64,000 nucleotides of DNA from contig JANMDQ010000025.1 of the NCBI GenBank assembly GCA_031376385.1, forward strand, positions 1 through 64,000, read 5' to 3'. The notes under the pieces are model-generated. The model was not told the origin of the DNA and ran no database searches. It saw only the letters and a program-made list of their open reading frames with translations. The first letter of the stretch is position 1, and each line of letters starts with the position of its first letter. Of this stretch, positions 53,713-61,578 are shown in pieces. The stretch comes from Aquisediminimonas sp031376385. GTDB lineage: Bacteria > Pseudomonadota > Alphaproteobacteria > Sphingomonadales > Sphingomonadaceae. A program made the translations under genes and the position numbers.

Positions 53713-54801
53713 ATGAAATGGTTCGGCAGAAAATCTGCCGGGCGGGCTTCGGCGCGTCCGGTGCTTGCGCGTGGGTATGGCGCGTGGTCCGGCGGGGATT
53801 GGCCCCGGACTTACGAGGGGCAGGTGCGGGATGGCTATCTCGACAATGCCGTCGCCCAGCGCGCGGTGCGAATGGTGGCAGAAGGGGTGGCGTCTGCCCC
53901 GATTTTGGCGACTGACCCAGAGGCGCTGGCGATGATCCGGGCGACGTCGGGCGGGCAGGGCTTATTGGAAACGGTGGCGGTGCATCTGCTGCTGCACGGC
54001 AATGCCTATGTTGAAATGCTTCCCGGCCCAGACGGTGCCCCGCAAGAACTTTATGCCCTGCGCCCTGAGCGCGTGTCAGTGGAGGCCGATGCGCGGGGGT
54101 GGCCGACGATGTTCGTTTACCGCGTTGGTTCATCGGTCACACGGTTGTCGGCGGAAAATGTGATCCATATCCGCGCCATGCATCCGCTGGATGATCATTA
54201 CGGGCTCGGATGTCTGGGTGCGGCGTCAGGTGCGGTGGCGATCCATAATGCAGCGGCCAAATGGAATAAGGCGCTGCTCGATAATGCGGCGCGGCCATCA
54301 GGCGCACTGATGCATGAAGCGCCCGAAAGCCTGTCGACGGATCAATTTGACCGGCTGCGCGCCGAACTGGACAGCAGTTTTTCCGGCAGCATGAATGCCG
54401 GGCGGCCGATGCTGTTAGAGGGCGGCCTGAAATGGCAGCCGCTATCCCTATCGCCTGCAGATATGGATTTTGTCGGGCTGAAGGCTGCGGCGGCGCGGGA
54501 AATTGCGCTGGCGTTCGGGGTGCCGCCGATGCTGCTGGGCCTGCCGGGGGACGCGACTTACGCCAATTACCGGGAGGCGAATAAGGCCCTGTGGCGGCAC
54601 GCCATTCTGCCGCTTTCTGGCAAGATATTAGACGCTCTATCGCAAAGTCTGCGGCCCTGGTTTGCGGGGCTCATGGTCTCAGTTGATCTCGATCAGGTCT
54701 CGGCATTGTCGGAGGACCGGGAACGGCTGTGGGCGCAAGTGAGTGCGGCAGACTTTCTAACAGCAGAAGAAAAACGCGCTTTGGTAGGAGTAGGACAATG
54801 A
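53713..54801 (+). CDS. GTA/HK97-type portal protein (gp3)
   Basis: A 362-aa portal subunit, through which DNA enters the capsid. HK97-type segments: VAQRAVRMVAEGVASAPIL near residue 47, LLLHGNAYVEMLPGPDGAP near 94, IHIRAMHPLDDHYGLGCLGA near 152, GVPPMLLGLPGDATYANYRE near 280. The AAAGGAA site lies about 9 bases before ATG 53713. Its stop overlaps the next ATG. It is ordinary in sequence, but it may be cut off from the terminase promoter by the cassette terminator. Confidence 0.92.
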   Translation: MKWFGRKSAGRASARPVLARGYGAWSGGDWPRTYEGQVRDGYLDNAVAQRAVRMVAEGVASAPILATDPEALAMIRATSGGQGLLETVAVHLLLHGNAYVEMLPGPDGAPQELYALRPERVSVEADARGWPTMFVYRVGSSVTRLSAENVIHIRAMHPLDDHYGLGCLGAASGAVAIHNAAAKWNKALLDNAARPSGALMHEAPESLSTDQFDRLRAELDSSFSGSMNAGRPMLLEGGLKWQPLSLSPADMDFVGLKAAAAREIALAFGVPPMLLGLPGDATYANYREANKALWRHAILPLSGKILDALSQSLRPWFAGLMVSVDLDQVSALSEDRERLWAQVSAADFLTAEEKRALVGVGQ

Positions 54802-55103
54802 CGATGATGTTGACTCAGTTGACCGCTCAGGCGGAATCGCGGGGTGCCGATCTGGTTATTCTGCGCGCCTTGATTGAAGAGGCGTCTGAACAAGGCGCGG
54901 CCCGCGCGCTGGCGCATTTGGGGCTGGATGATGATAAAGCGCCCAAGGATATGGCTGAACTCCGTGAGTTGCTGGTCGCATGGCGCGATGCGAAGTCCTC
55001 CGCGCGCAAGGCCGCGATTGGCTGGATCGTGCGGATGGGCCTGGCGCTGCTGCTGATTGGTATAGCAGTGAAGCTGGGCCTAACCGGTCTGGTGATGAAG
55101 TGA
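54798..55103 (+). CDS. DUF6127-like GTA protein (gp3.5 position)
   Basis: A 101-aa protein with a helical, charged N-terminal half (ILRALIEEASEQGAARALAH) and a C-terminal membrane helix (WIVRMGLALLLIGIAVKLGL). Its place between portal and protease is that of the small gene in GTA clusters; I assign DUF6127 by recall. ATG 54798 overlaps the portal stop, and the stop overlaps the protease ATG. Its function is unknown. Confidence 0.7.
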   Translation: MTMMLTQLTAQAESRGADLVILRALIEEASEQGAARALAHLGLDDDKAPKDMAELRELLVAWRDAKSSARKAAIGWIVRMGLALLLIGIAVKLGLTGLVMK

Positions 55104-55489
55104 TGCGCTTTGCTGGCTATGCGGCCATTTTTGATCGGCCCGATAAGGGCGGGGATATTATCCGTAAAGGGGCGTTTGCCCGCGCGCTCAAGACACCGCT
55201 TCCTTTGCTCCACCAACATGACACCAGCCGCTGCATTGGGGCAGTTGAGCATCTGAGCGAAGACGCGCGGGGCCTGCGGGTAATTGCGCAGGTCGACGCT
55301 GACGTCGCCATTCGCCCCGGCACGGGCCTTTCCTTTGGATATCGCATTCGCGGGATGGACAAAGGAACATATCGCGAACTTACTGATCTCGACCTCATCG
55401 AAGTGAGCGTCGTGGCCCACCCTATGCAGCCGCTCGCGCAGGTGCTGGCCGTGGAGCCTGCCCTAATAGTTATCAACCAAGGAGAATGA
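55103..55489 (+). CDS. HK97-type prohead protease (gp4)
   Basis: A 128-aa serine protease that trims capsid proteins during head maturation. The catalytic His lies in PLPLLHQHDTSRCIGAVEHL near residue 36, and the Ser in DLIEVSVVAHPMQPLAQV near residue 100. It is shorter than typical proteases (~180 aa) but full for GTA types. ATG 55103 overlaps the preceding stop (TGATG). Confidence 0.88.
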   Translation: MRFAGYAAIFDRPDKGGDIIRKGAFARALKTPLPLLHQHDTSRCIGAVEHLSEDARGLRVIAQVDADVAIRPGTGLSFGYRIRGMDKGTYRELTDLDLIEVSVVAHPMQPLAQVLAVEPALIVINQGE

Positions 55490-55491
55490 AC

Positions 55492-56562
55492 ATGGATTAT
55501 GAAGTGAAAGCAGACGCATTGGACGCTGCATTTGACGCAGTGGTGGATCCCGCCCCGGCGGTCACACGGCCCGTATTGGGTGGCGGCACACGGGTTGACC
55601 CCGCGCGGTCAGCCTTTGTGAACGGCTATTTACGGCGCGGCGCGGAAACCGAGTTGAAGAGCGTTTCTGGCGCGGTGCTGGCCGACGGTGGCTTTGCCAT
55701 TCCGCGTGAAATTGATGCGCAGATCGACGCGACCCTCAAAAGCATTTCGCCCATACGCACCATTGCCAATGTGGTGCAGATCGGCACGTCGGGATATCGA
55801 AAGCTGGTGACGGCAGGCGGCACGGCTTCAGGCTGGGCGTCGGAAATTGCCACGCGGCCTGAAACAGGCACGCCGCAGTTTCAGGAAATCGTGCCTACCT
55901 TTGGGGAGCTTTATGCGAACCCCGCCGCCACTCAAGCGATGCTGGATGATGCGGCCTTTGATGTGGAGGGCTGGCTGACGAATGAAATCGCGATGGAATT
56001 TGCCAAGGCAGAGGGGACGGCCTTTGTCAGCGGCAGTGGCACCAATCGTCCGCGCGGGTTTTTGACAGCGGCCAACTCTGCCTTGGCTGATGCGACGCGT
56101 CCCTTTGGCACGTTGCAATATCTGCCCACGGGCGTGTCAGCAGCTTTTGCCGGAACCAATCCAGCGGACAAGCTGGTGGAGCTGATCCACGCCCTGCGCG
56201 CGCCCTATCGCCAGGGGGCGACTTGGGTGATGAACAGCGCCACGCTGTCGCAAATCCGCCGGTTCAAAACAAGCGACGGCGCGTTCATCTGGCAGGCGGG
56301 GTTGATGTCTGGTCAGCCCGATACGCTGCTCGGCTATCCAGTGGTGGAGGCAGAGGATATGCCCGATATCGCGGCAAATTCGATGTCGATTGCCTTTGGT
56401 AATTTCAAGGCGGGCTATTTGATCGCCGAACGCAGTGAAACGAGCATCATCCGTGATCCATTCACCAATAAGCCCTTCGTGCATTTCTACGCGACCAAGC
56501 GAGTGGGCGGCACAGTGTCGAACAGTGAAGCGATTAAGCTGATGAAGTTTGGCGTGAGTTGA
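55492..56562 (+). CDS. HK97-fold major capsid protein (gp5)
   Basis: A 356-aa shell protein. Residues 1-50 form the short delta-like arm cut by the protease; the HK97 core starts near KSVSGAVLADGGFAIPREID and includes GWASEIATRPETGTPQFQEI near residue 125, ANPAATQAMLDDAAFDVEGW near 150 and the closing FVHFYATKRVGGTVSNSEAI. AGGAG lies 7 bases before ATG 55492; an ATG at 55486 overlaps the protease stop. The 3' flank holds a palindromic repeat. Confidence 0.92.
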   Translation: MDYEVKADALDAAFDAVVDPAPAVTRPVLGGGTRVDPARSAFVNGYLRRGAETELKSVSGAVLADGGFAIPREIDAQIDATLKSISPIRTIANVVQIGTSGYRKLVTAGGTASGWASEIATRPETGTPQFQEIVPTFGELYANPAATQAMLDDAAFDVEGWLTNEIAMEFAKAEGTAFVSGSGTNRPRGFLTAANSALADATRPFGTLQYLPTGVSAAFAGTNPADKLVELIHALRAPYRQGATWVMNSATLSQIRRFKTSDGAFIWQAGLMSGQPDTLLGYPVVEAEDMPDIAANSMSIAFGNFKAGYLIAERSETSIIRDPFTNKPFVHFYATKRVGGTVSNSEAIKLMKFGVS

Positions 56563-56608
56563 TGGTGAGTTCCTCTTCCGCTTGACGGGAGGGGAACTGC
56601 CCCCTGAC

Positions 56609-56702
56609 CCGTTCGGGCTGAGCCTGTCGAAGTCCCCCCTTCCTTCTGTGCCGATGGTGCAAAAAGAAAAAGGGAAGACTTCGACAAGCTCAGTCCGAAC
56701 GG
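56609..56702. repeat. 26-bp inverted repeat inside the GTA cluster
   Basis: Arms 56609-56634 and 56677-56702 are reverse complements with two mismatches (CCGTTCGG..CTGAGC.TGTCGAAGTC). The core belongs to the same broad family as 9035-9124. It fills the 204-base gap after the capsid gene. Confidence 0.88.
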
Positions 56703-56766
56703 AGTTTGGAGGTGCGTGATCACCTCAATTTCATCACCTTTGATTCCCGCAAAAAGGACACCCCCC

Positions 56767-57108
56767 ATGACCCCATATATCTTCCAACGCGGGGAGACGA
56801 TTAGTCTTGCCCTTGACGCGCTATCCGGTGATCCGATTGGCGTGACGGCCATTGCGGCCAAGCTGAAAGCTGTGCCGCCGGGGCGCACCACAGCGCCTGC
56901 CTCTGCGCCCATCGCGGCGAGCTTTACCATCACCAACCGCGCCGCATCCGGCGCTGATCCAGCCGGGTGGACGCTGACGATCCCAGCGGCGACGAGCGCG
57001 ACCCTGACACCGGGAGCTTACCTGGCCGACGCGCGGCTGTCGGTGGGCGCAGGTGTGATCGTGACTGACAGCGTCGCGATCCGTCTGCGCGAATCGGTGT
57101 CGGTATGA
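56767..57108 (+). CDS. accessory GTA virion protein, unknown
   Basis: A 113-aa protein with beta-rich, low-Cys sequence (TPYIFQRGETISLALDALSG, LTPGAYLADARLSVGAGVIV) that reads like an Ig-like or head-decoration domain. I do not recognise a family. AAAAAGGA lies about 10 bases before ATG 56767. It overlaps the collagen-like gene by 4 bases (ATGA), so the two are probably assembled together. Confidence 0.6.
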   Translation: MTPYIFQRGETISLALDALSGDPIGVTAIAAKLKAVPPGRTTAPASAPIAASFTITNRAASGADPAGWTLTIPAATSATLTPGAYLADARLSVGAGVIVTDSVAIRLRESVSV

Positions 57109-57680
57109 CGGTGGTGCTTGGGTGGCGGCACCCACCGCCTGCCATCGTCACGCGGTGGCGCGGGCCGGATGGGACGCTGGCTCCGTCGGCACTTGCAGTT
57201 CCCGTGCGGCCTTTGGCAGCGGTGATCGGCCCGCCCGGTGTTGCGGGTCCAGCTGGCCCTGCCGGGGCCACGGGGGCGACTGGGTTGATCGGCCCTCAAG
57301 GAACGGCTGGGCCTGCCGGGCCAATCGGAGCAACAGGTTCCATTGGCCCAACCGGTGCACCGGGAAATGCGGGCGCAACAGGCGTGACAGGACCAGTTGG
57401 CCCGGCAGGCCCGGCCCCTCTGTCAGGAACAGCAACAATGACGCTGTCCGATCCGGCAGGCCAACTTGAACATCAGCAGGTGGTTTCTGCCCCCGGCGTC
57501 ACTCTTGCCTCACGCCTGTTTGTGACGCTGGCCCCGGCAAGTGACGCGGATGAAAATGATCCTGAAATGACGGATATGCTCGCGCTGGCGGCCAGCCCCG
57601 GCGCGGGCAGCCTGACCGTCACTGCCGCCTTTGCCGCGCCCATGAGCGGCCCCATCAAAATCAACTGGAGTGCCTTTTAG
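57105..57680 (+). CDS. collagen-like GTA virion protein
   Basis: A 191-aa protein with about 21 unbroken Gly-X-Y triplets (from IGPPGVAGPAGPAGATGATG near residue 42 to GPVGPAGPAP near 105), flanked by an N-terminal ~40-residue domain and a C-terminal ~85-residue beta-rich domain (MTDMLALAASPGAGSLTVTA). Collagen triplets in bacteria and phages form trimeric fibres, so this is probably a head or tail fibre. It lies between capsid and connector genes, where head-surface proteins are encoded. GC-rich, no sign of recent transfer. Confidence 0.8.
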   Translation: MTVVLGWRHPPPAIVTRWRGPDGTLAPSALAVPVRPLAAVIGPPGVAGPAGPAGATGATGLIGPQGTAGPAGPIGATGSIGPTGAPGNAGATGVTGPVGPAGPAPLSGTATMTLSDPAGQLEHQQVVSAPGVTLASRLFVTLAPASDADENDPEMTDMLALAASPGAGSLTVTAAFAAPMSGPIKINWSAF

Positions 57681-58430
57681 ATGGCGAAATTATCAAAAGA
57701 CCTAAGCGCAGGTGCGCTTCACCCGCGTGAGACTTTATTTGCGTCTGGCGCTTTGGCGCTGGTCAATTCTGAAATCGCACTGGCCGTGGATGGCTGCGCG
57801 ACGATCATTTTCGATATTCGCGGCACGTTCAACTTGGAATTCATCGTTGAGGCCAGCGTCGATAATGTGAATTGGCAGGCCATTGCCATACGCCCCGTCA
57901 ACGGGTTTCCCGGCTATGCGTTGCGCGTTTCAGGCAGCACGCCTGGCACATGGACCGGAAGCATTGCCGGTTTCCGCTTTGCCCGCGCGCGGTGCAGTGG
58001 CTTCACCAGTGGCGCGGGCATGTGCATCTTGTCCGCTAATGGCGCGCCGCTGGATCAGTCGCTTGTCGGCATGGCGACCACATCTGTCGCCACGACGTTG
58101 GGCACAGCAGGTGCAGCGACGACCCTTACACTGAACGCGCCGCCTACGGGCCTGCGCCATTATCTCACTTATCTGTCGATCAGCCGATTTGCCTCGGCTG
58201 CGCTGACTGCCGCTGCAACGCCAGTGACGATCACAACCAGCAACTTGCCCGGTGCCTTGGCCTTCACTTTGGCTGCCGATGCGCTGCAACTGGGCCAGCG
58301 CGATCCGTGGCGGGAGGATTTTGCCTTTCCCATTGCCACAAGCGCGCAAGGCACAGCGACGACCATCATTTGCCCCGCCACAACGGGCGTCATCTGGCGC
58401 GTGACCGCTGGCTTTTACGTCGCACCATAA
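57681..58430 (+). CDS. accessory GTA virion protein, possible fibre tip
   Basis: A 249-aa beta-rich protein (CATIIFDIRGTFNLEFIVEA, NWQAIAIRPVNGFPGYALRV, RHYLTYLSISRFASAAL) starting one base after the collagen-like gene. No family is recognised. Galactose-binding or jelly-roll folds show a similar layout, but that is a guess. Its contiguity suggests that it caps or pairs with the collagen-like fibre. Confidence 0.65.
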   Translation: MAKLSKDLSAGALHPRETLFASGALALVNSEIALAVDGCATIIFDIRGTFNLEFIVEASVDNVNWQAIAIRPVNGFPGYALRVSGSTPGTWTGSIAGFRFARARCSGFTSGAGMCILSANGAPLDQSLVGMATTSVATTLGTAGAATTLTLNAPPTGLRHYLTYLSISRFASAALTAAATPVTITTSNLPGALAFTLAADALQLGQRDPWREDFAFPIATSAQGTATTIICPATTGVIWRVTAGFYVAP

Positions 58431-58441
58431 GGGGGATGACC

Positions 58442-58981
58442 ATGATCAATGCTGATCCCATCACCGTCACTGCTGACGCAGTTGACGAACTGAAAACCTA
58501 TGTCCGTCTGGAGGCTGATGACGAAGATGCCTTGCTGTTCGCGTTGATTGCAACGGCGGCGGCACACGGGGAGGCGTTTACCGGCCAGGCCTTTTTGCAG
58601 CGCGCGCATAGGGACCGACTGCCCGTTTCAAACGCGTGGCAGCGGCTGGGCGCGACGCCCGTTCAGGCGATTTCGCTGGTGACGGGATTGCCCGACACTG
58701 GCGCGCCCTTTGCTTTGGCTATGTCTGCCTATGCGCTGGATATTGATGGCGGCGGCGACGGCTGGGTTCGCGTGACGGAGCCGGGGCTGGCCAAGCGCGT
58801 GGATGTGACATTCACTGCTGGCATCGCGGTGGATTGGGGCGGCTTACCCGAAACAATCCGCCACGGCATCATTCGCCTTGCCGCACATCTTCACGCCGTG
58901 CGCGATGCGCCGGAGGATGTCGGGCCACCTGCGATTGTGGCCGCGCTCTGGCGCCCGTGGCGGCGGATGCGGCTAATCTAA
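58442..58981 (+). CDS. head-tail connector protein (gp6)
   Basis: A 179-aa connector of the HK97 gp6/GTA gp6 type. The helical N-terminus VDELKTYVRLEADDEDALLF and LIATAAAHGEAFTGQAF are the family landmarks, followed by a beta-rich insert and a helical end with ETIRHGIIRLAAHLHAVRDA. It binds below the portal. The site AAGGGGG is 6 bases before ATG 58442; an ATG at 58436 is also in frame. Confidence 0.85.
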   Translation: MINADPITVTADAVDELKTYVRLEADDEDALLFALIATAAAHGEAFTGQAFLQRAHRDRLPVSNAWQRLGATPVQAISLVTGLPDTGAPFALAMSAYALDIDGGGDGWVRVTEPGLAKRVDVTFTAGIAVDWGGLPETIRHGIIRLAAHLHAVRDAPEDVGPPAIVAALWRPWRRMRLI

Positions 58982-58994
58982 CAGGAGCACCATC

Positions 58995-59321
58995 ATGACA
59001 GAATTTTCAGGAAACCTGCGCGAGCGGGTGACGATAGAGTGTCGCGCGGACGGGCGATCCCCCTCTGGCGGGCGGACCGGACGCTGGCTTTATGACGGGG
59101 CCGCGTGGGTGGGGGTAACGCCTCTGATCCCGGCAAGCCTTGAGGCTGCACAGAGCCTGTCCGCTTTGCCGCGCTGGCAAGTGCTGATGCGCAAACGCGA
59201 AGGCATTGGCCTGCACACGCGTCTTGTCTGGCGGGGGCGTTTCCTTGCCGTCCGCGCGGTCATCAGCAACCCGCGTGAGCCGGCACAAATGATCCTAACC
59301 TGTGAGGAGAAACGACCATGA
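58995..59321 (+). CDS. head-closure/head-tail adaptor protein (gp7)
   Basis: A 108-aa beta-barrel-like protein (LRERVTIECRADGRSPSGGR, then VLMRKREGIGLHTRLVWRGR and FLAVRAVISNPREPAQMILT) of the SPP1 gp16-like head completion family. The RVTIE...GG start is typical. AGGAG stands 7 bases before ATG 58995. The stop overlaps the next gene by 4 bases. Confidence 0.85.
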   Translation: MTEFSGNLRERVTIECRADGRSPSGGRTGRWLYDGAAWVGVTPLIPASLEAAQSLSALPRWQVLMRKREGIGLHTRLVWRGRFLAVRAVISNPREPAQMILTCEEKRP

Positions 59322-59518
59322 AATTTGATAAATTGCTGGGCTTTGCCAAGCGCATCGCCCTGAGACTTGCTGCACGCGAAATTGAGCGCGTTCTGGCCAA
59401 GGCTGACCGTCCCAAAGATGTAACGCTGGAGCGTGTGGAGGGCGGCGTCGCGGTGAAGGGCAAAGATATCAAAGCCCGCACTGTGACCGATGCTGCCGTA
59501 CGGAACATTGCCCGGTGA
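59318..59518 (+). CDS. small GTA protein between gp7 and gp8
   Basis: A 66-aa basic protein (FAKRIALRLAAREIERVLAK, then DVTLERVEGGVAVKGKDIKA) that I do not recognise. ATG 59318 overlaps the gp7 stop and its stop overlaps the gp8 GTG, so it is embedded in the operon. The V-K-G-K-D part may be a beta hairpin in a connector; this is a guess. Confidence 0.65.
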   Translation: MKFDKLLGFAKRIALRLAAREIERVLAKADRPKDVTLERVEGGVAVKGKDIKARTVTDAAVRNIAR

Positions 59519-59913
59519 GTGACGCTGTACTTGCCGTGCAAACCGCCGTCGTTGCGGCGTTGGAGGCGCATCCCGGCCTCTCGGCGGCGCTGACGGGCGT
59601 CTATGACGGCGTGCCGCCCCTCTCGCCTTTTCCCTATGTCAGCATTGCCGACGGACTGGTGAGTGATTGGAGCACTAAGACCGCCACGGGCCGCGAAATC
59701 CGCGTGGCCCTGACCATCTGGGATGATGGGGAGGATGCCGCAAGGCTGCACCAGTTGATGGGCCAAGTGGAGGACGCCGTGGCGGCGGTGGCGCGTGACT
59801 TACCCGGATGGCGGATCGCGTCCGTCGTCTTCCTCCGCTCCCTCATCGCGCGAGACCCTGCCGGGCCTTGGGCCGGGCTGGTGGAGTACCGGGTGCGGGT
59901 GATGGCGGTTTAG
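59515..59913 (+). CDS. DUF3168 tail terminator/completion protein (gp8)
   Basis: A 132-aa member of DUF3168, the tail-tube terminator of GTAs. Landmarks: VQTAVVAALEAHPGLSAALT near residue 9, PFPYVSIADGLVSDWSTKTA near 38 and the closing AGPWAGLVEYRVRVMAV. GTG 59515 overlaps the small gene's stop (GTGA). The gene ends just before a palindromic repeat. Confidence 0.88.
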   Translation: MSDAVLAVQTAVVAALEAHPGLSAALTGVYDGVPPLSPFPYVSIADGLVSDWSTKTATGREIRVALTIWDDGEDAARLHQLMGQVEDAVAAVARDLPGWRIASVVFLRSLIARDPAGPWAGLVEYRVRVMAV

Positions 59914-59936
59914 GAGTGCAGCGCCGTTTATGAGCC

Positions 59937-60024
59937 CGCTCACCCTGAGCTTGACGAAGGGTTGGTGCAGGATGGAACTCCGAGCGTCATTCCGACCAAC
60001 CCTTCGTCAAGCTCCGGGTGAGCG
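59937..60024. repeat. 30-bp inverted repeat inside the GTA cluster (CTTGACGAAGGG family)
   Basis: Arms 59937-59966 and 59995-60024 are reverse complements with one mismatch, around a 28-base loop. It is the same element as 10987-11069 in the opposite orientation. It splits the gp8 and gp9 genes and may interrupt or modulate the operon. Confidence 0.9.
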
Positions 60025-60086
60025 GAATTTCCAGCAGCGCAATTAACCAACTGCCCAATAACGAGGCCTAAGAAAAGGAACATATC

Positions 60087-60494
60087 ATGCCAGCAGAAAA
60101 AGGATCGGCCTTCCTCTTGAAGGTCGGGGACGGCGCGACGACGCCGATTTACAGCACAGTCGCAGGGCTGCGGACGACGCAGCTTAGCATCAATGGTGAT
60201 GCAGTGGTCATCACCAACAAAGGATCCGGCGCGTGGCGCGAATTGCTGTCAGGCGCGGGGGTGCGGTCGGTCTCTGTGTCCGGCGCAGGCGTGTTTACCG
60301 GCTCAACTGCTGAAACGCGGATCAAGAATAACGCGCTGTCGGGCGTGCTTGATGATTATGAATTAAGCTTTGAAAGTGGCGAGCGTCTGCGCGGCAAATT
60401 TCTGGTTGCGCGGTTGGATTACGCTGGCGATTTCAATGGCGAGCGGTCTTATACGCTCAACCTTGAAAGCTCCGGCAGTGTGGTGTCGTTATGA
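60087..60494 (+). CDS. major tail protein, TP901-1 family (gp9)
   Basis: A 135-aa tail-tube subunit. TP901-1-type segments: YSTVAGLRTTQLSINGDAVV near residue 19, ITNKGSGAWRELLSGAGVRS near 40, SVSGAGVFTGSTAETRIKNN near 60 and the closing YAGDFNGERSYTLNLESSG. AAAAGGAA is 6-7 bases before ATG 60087. Its stop overlaps gp10 by 4 bases. Confidence 0.9.
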   Translation: MPAEKGSAFLLKVGDGATTPIYSTVAGLRTTQLSINGDAVVITNKGSGAWRELLSGAGVRSVSVSGAGVFTGSTAETRIKNNALSGVLDDYELSFESGERLRGKFLVARLDYAGDFNGERSYTLNLESSGSVVSL

Positions 60495-60814
60495 CCGCGA
60501 ACCCGGCACGCCCCAATCCTGCACGCCCCAACCCTTTACGTGGCGAGGCAAGCATCGCCGGCCACACCCTCCGCCCCAGCTTCGCAGCGCTTGTCGCGGC
60601 GGAGGAAGAATTGGGGCCACTGTTCGCACTCGTCGAACGGGCCGCAGACGGGCAGTTGAAACTGTCTGAACTGGTCGCGCTATTCTGGCACTGTCTGGAG
60701 AGCCGCGACGGTATTTTGCGCAGTGATTTGGGTGATGCTGTGGTGGCGGGAGGTCTGTCCGCCGCCACGCCCGCACTGCGGGTTTTGCTTGGGCAGATAT
60801 TGGGTGGGCGGTGA
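60491..60814 (+). CDS. GTA gp10 tail assembly protein
   Basis: A 107-aa protein of the GTA gp10/phage tail-assembly-chaperone type. Core: HTLRPSFAALVAAEEELGPL near residue 27 and LSELVALFWHCLESRDGILR near 60. The N-terminus holds a short direct repeat (ARPNP ARPNP), probably slippage. ATG 60491 overlaps the gp9 stop. The 3' end overlaps the next gene by 11 bases. Confidence 0.85.
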   Translation: MTANPARPNPARPNPLRGEASIAGHTLRPSFAALVAAEEELGPLFALVERAADGQLKLSELVALFWHCLESRDGILRSDLGDAVVAGGLSAATPALRVLLGQILGGR

Positions 60815-61001
60815 GTTTGCGGACAGCGCCACTCGCCTCGCCGGGCTGAGCGGCGCGTTGCTCGGGTGGCGGCCTGCGGAGTTTTGGGCGTCCACACCCG
60901 CTGAACTGGCCACCATCATTGCGGCACTTTCCCCGCCGCAGGACAGCGCAGGCGACGCAGCGATGATCACAAAATTGCAGGAGCTATTTCCCGATGGATG
61001 A
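60804..61001 (+). CDS. GTA tail assembly chaperone (gp10.1 position)
   Basis: A 65-aa protein from GTG 60804 (GEFADSATRLAGLSGALLGW then RPAEFWASTPAELATIIAAL). This fits the rcc01693-type phage tail chaperones; the W-x(4)-F-W-x-x-T-P-A-E-L pattern is typical. A longer open frame upstream (from 60723) is in the gp10 coding region and lacks homology. No strong ribosome-binding site; coupling to gp10 is likely. Confidence 0.75.
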   Translation: MGGEFADSATRLAGLSGALLGWRPAEFWASTPAELATIIAALSPPQDSAGDAAMITKLQELFPDG

Positions 61002-61575
61002 AGAAATTGAACGGCTGGTGATTGGCATCCGCGCCGATACAGCTGGCTTTGCCCGCGATGTGGCGGACATGCGCGGCACACTTGAAGGCAGCTTTGGTTC
61101 AGGCGTCGAACGCGCGGGGGAGCTGCTGGAAAATACCCTGATCCGTGCGATCCGCACTGGCAAATTGGGCTTTGAAGATCTGAAGCGAGTGGCTTTGTCC
61201 GTGATGGCGGATATTGCCGCAGCGGCGATCCGCAACGGGATCGGCACGATCCTGGGCGGCGGCGGGCAGAGCGGAGGCCACGGCGGATTACTGACGGGCC
61301 TCACGTCAATCCTGACCGCTGGCTTGGGCCTGCCGGGCCGCGCGACGGGTGGCCCAGTGTCGCCGGGGCGGGCCTTCATGGTGGGGGAGCGGGGGCCGGA
61401 GGTTTTCGTGCCAACATCCAGCGGCAGCATCGCCTCGCTAACTGGCAATGGAGCCCGCGATGTGCGCATCTCGATTGCGATCAATGCGCCCAGCGGCAGC
61501 GCGCCGGATATGCTGGCGCGGTCATCCCGCCAAGTTGCGCGCGCCGTGCGATCTGCCCTGCAGCGGGAGGATTGA
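60994..61575 (+). CDS. tail tape-measure protein (gp11)
   Basis: A 193-aa short tape-measure protein. The N-terminal LVIGIRADTAGFARDVADMR is diagnostic; the middle has LIRAIRTGKLGFEDLKRVAL and a Gly-rich hinge, and the end has GRAFMVGERGPEVFVPTSSG, the phage-type GGP...GE.GPE motif, before VRISIAINAPSG. RcGTA gp11 is also short (about 219 aa), in line with a short tail. It overlaps the chaperone by 8 bases. Confidence 0.88.
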   Translation: MDEEIERLVIGIRADTAGFARDVADMRGTLEGSFGSGVERAGELLENTLIRAIRTGKLGFEDLKRVALSVMADIAAAAIRNGIGTILGGGGQSGGHGGLLTGLTSILTAGLGLPGRATGGPVSPGRAFMVGERGPEVFVPTSSGSIASLTGNGARDVRISIAINAPSGSAPDMLARSSRQVARAVRSALQRED

Positions 61576-61578
61576 GCG

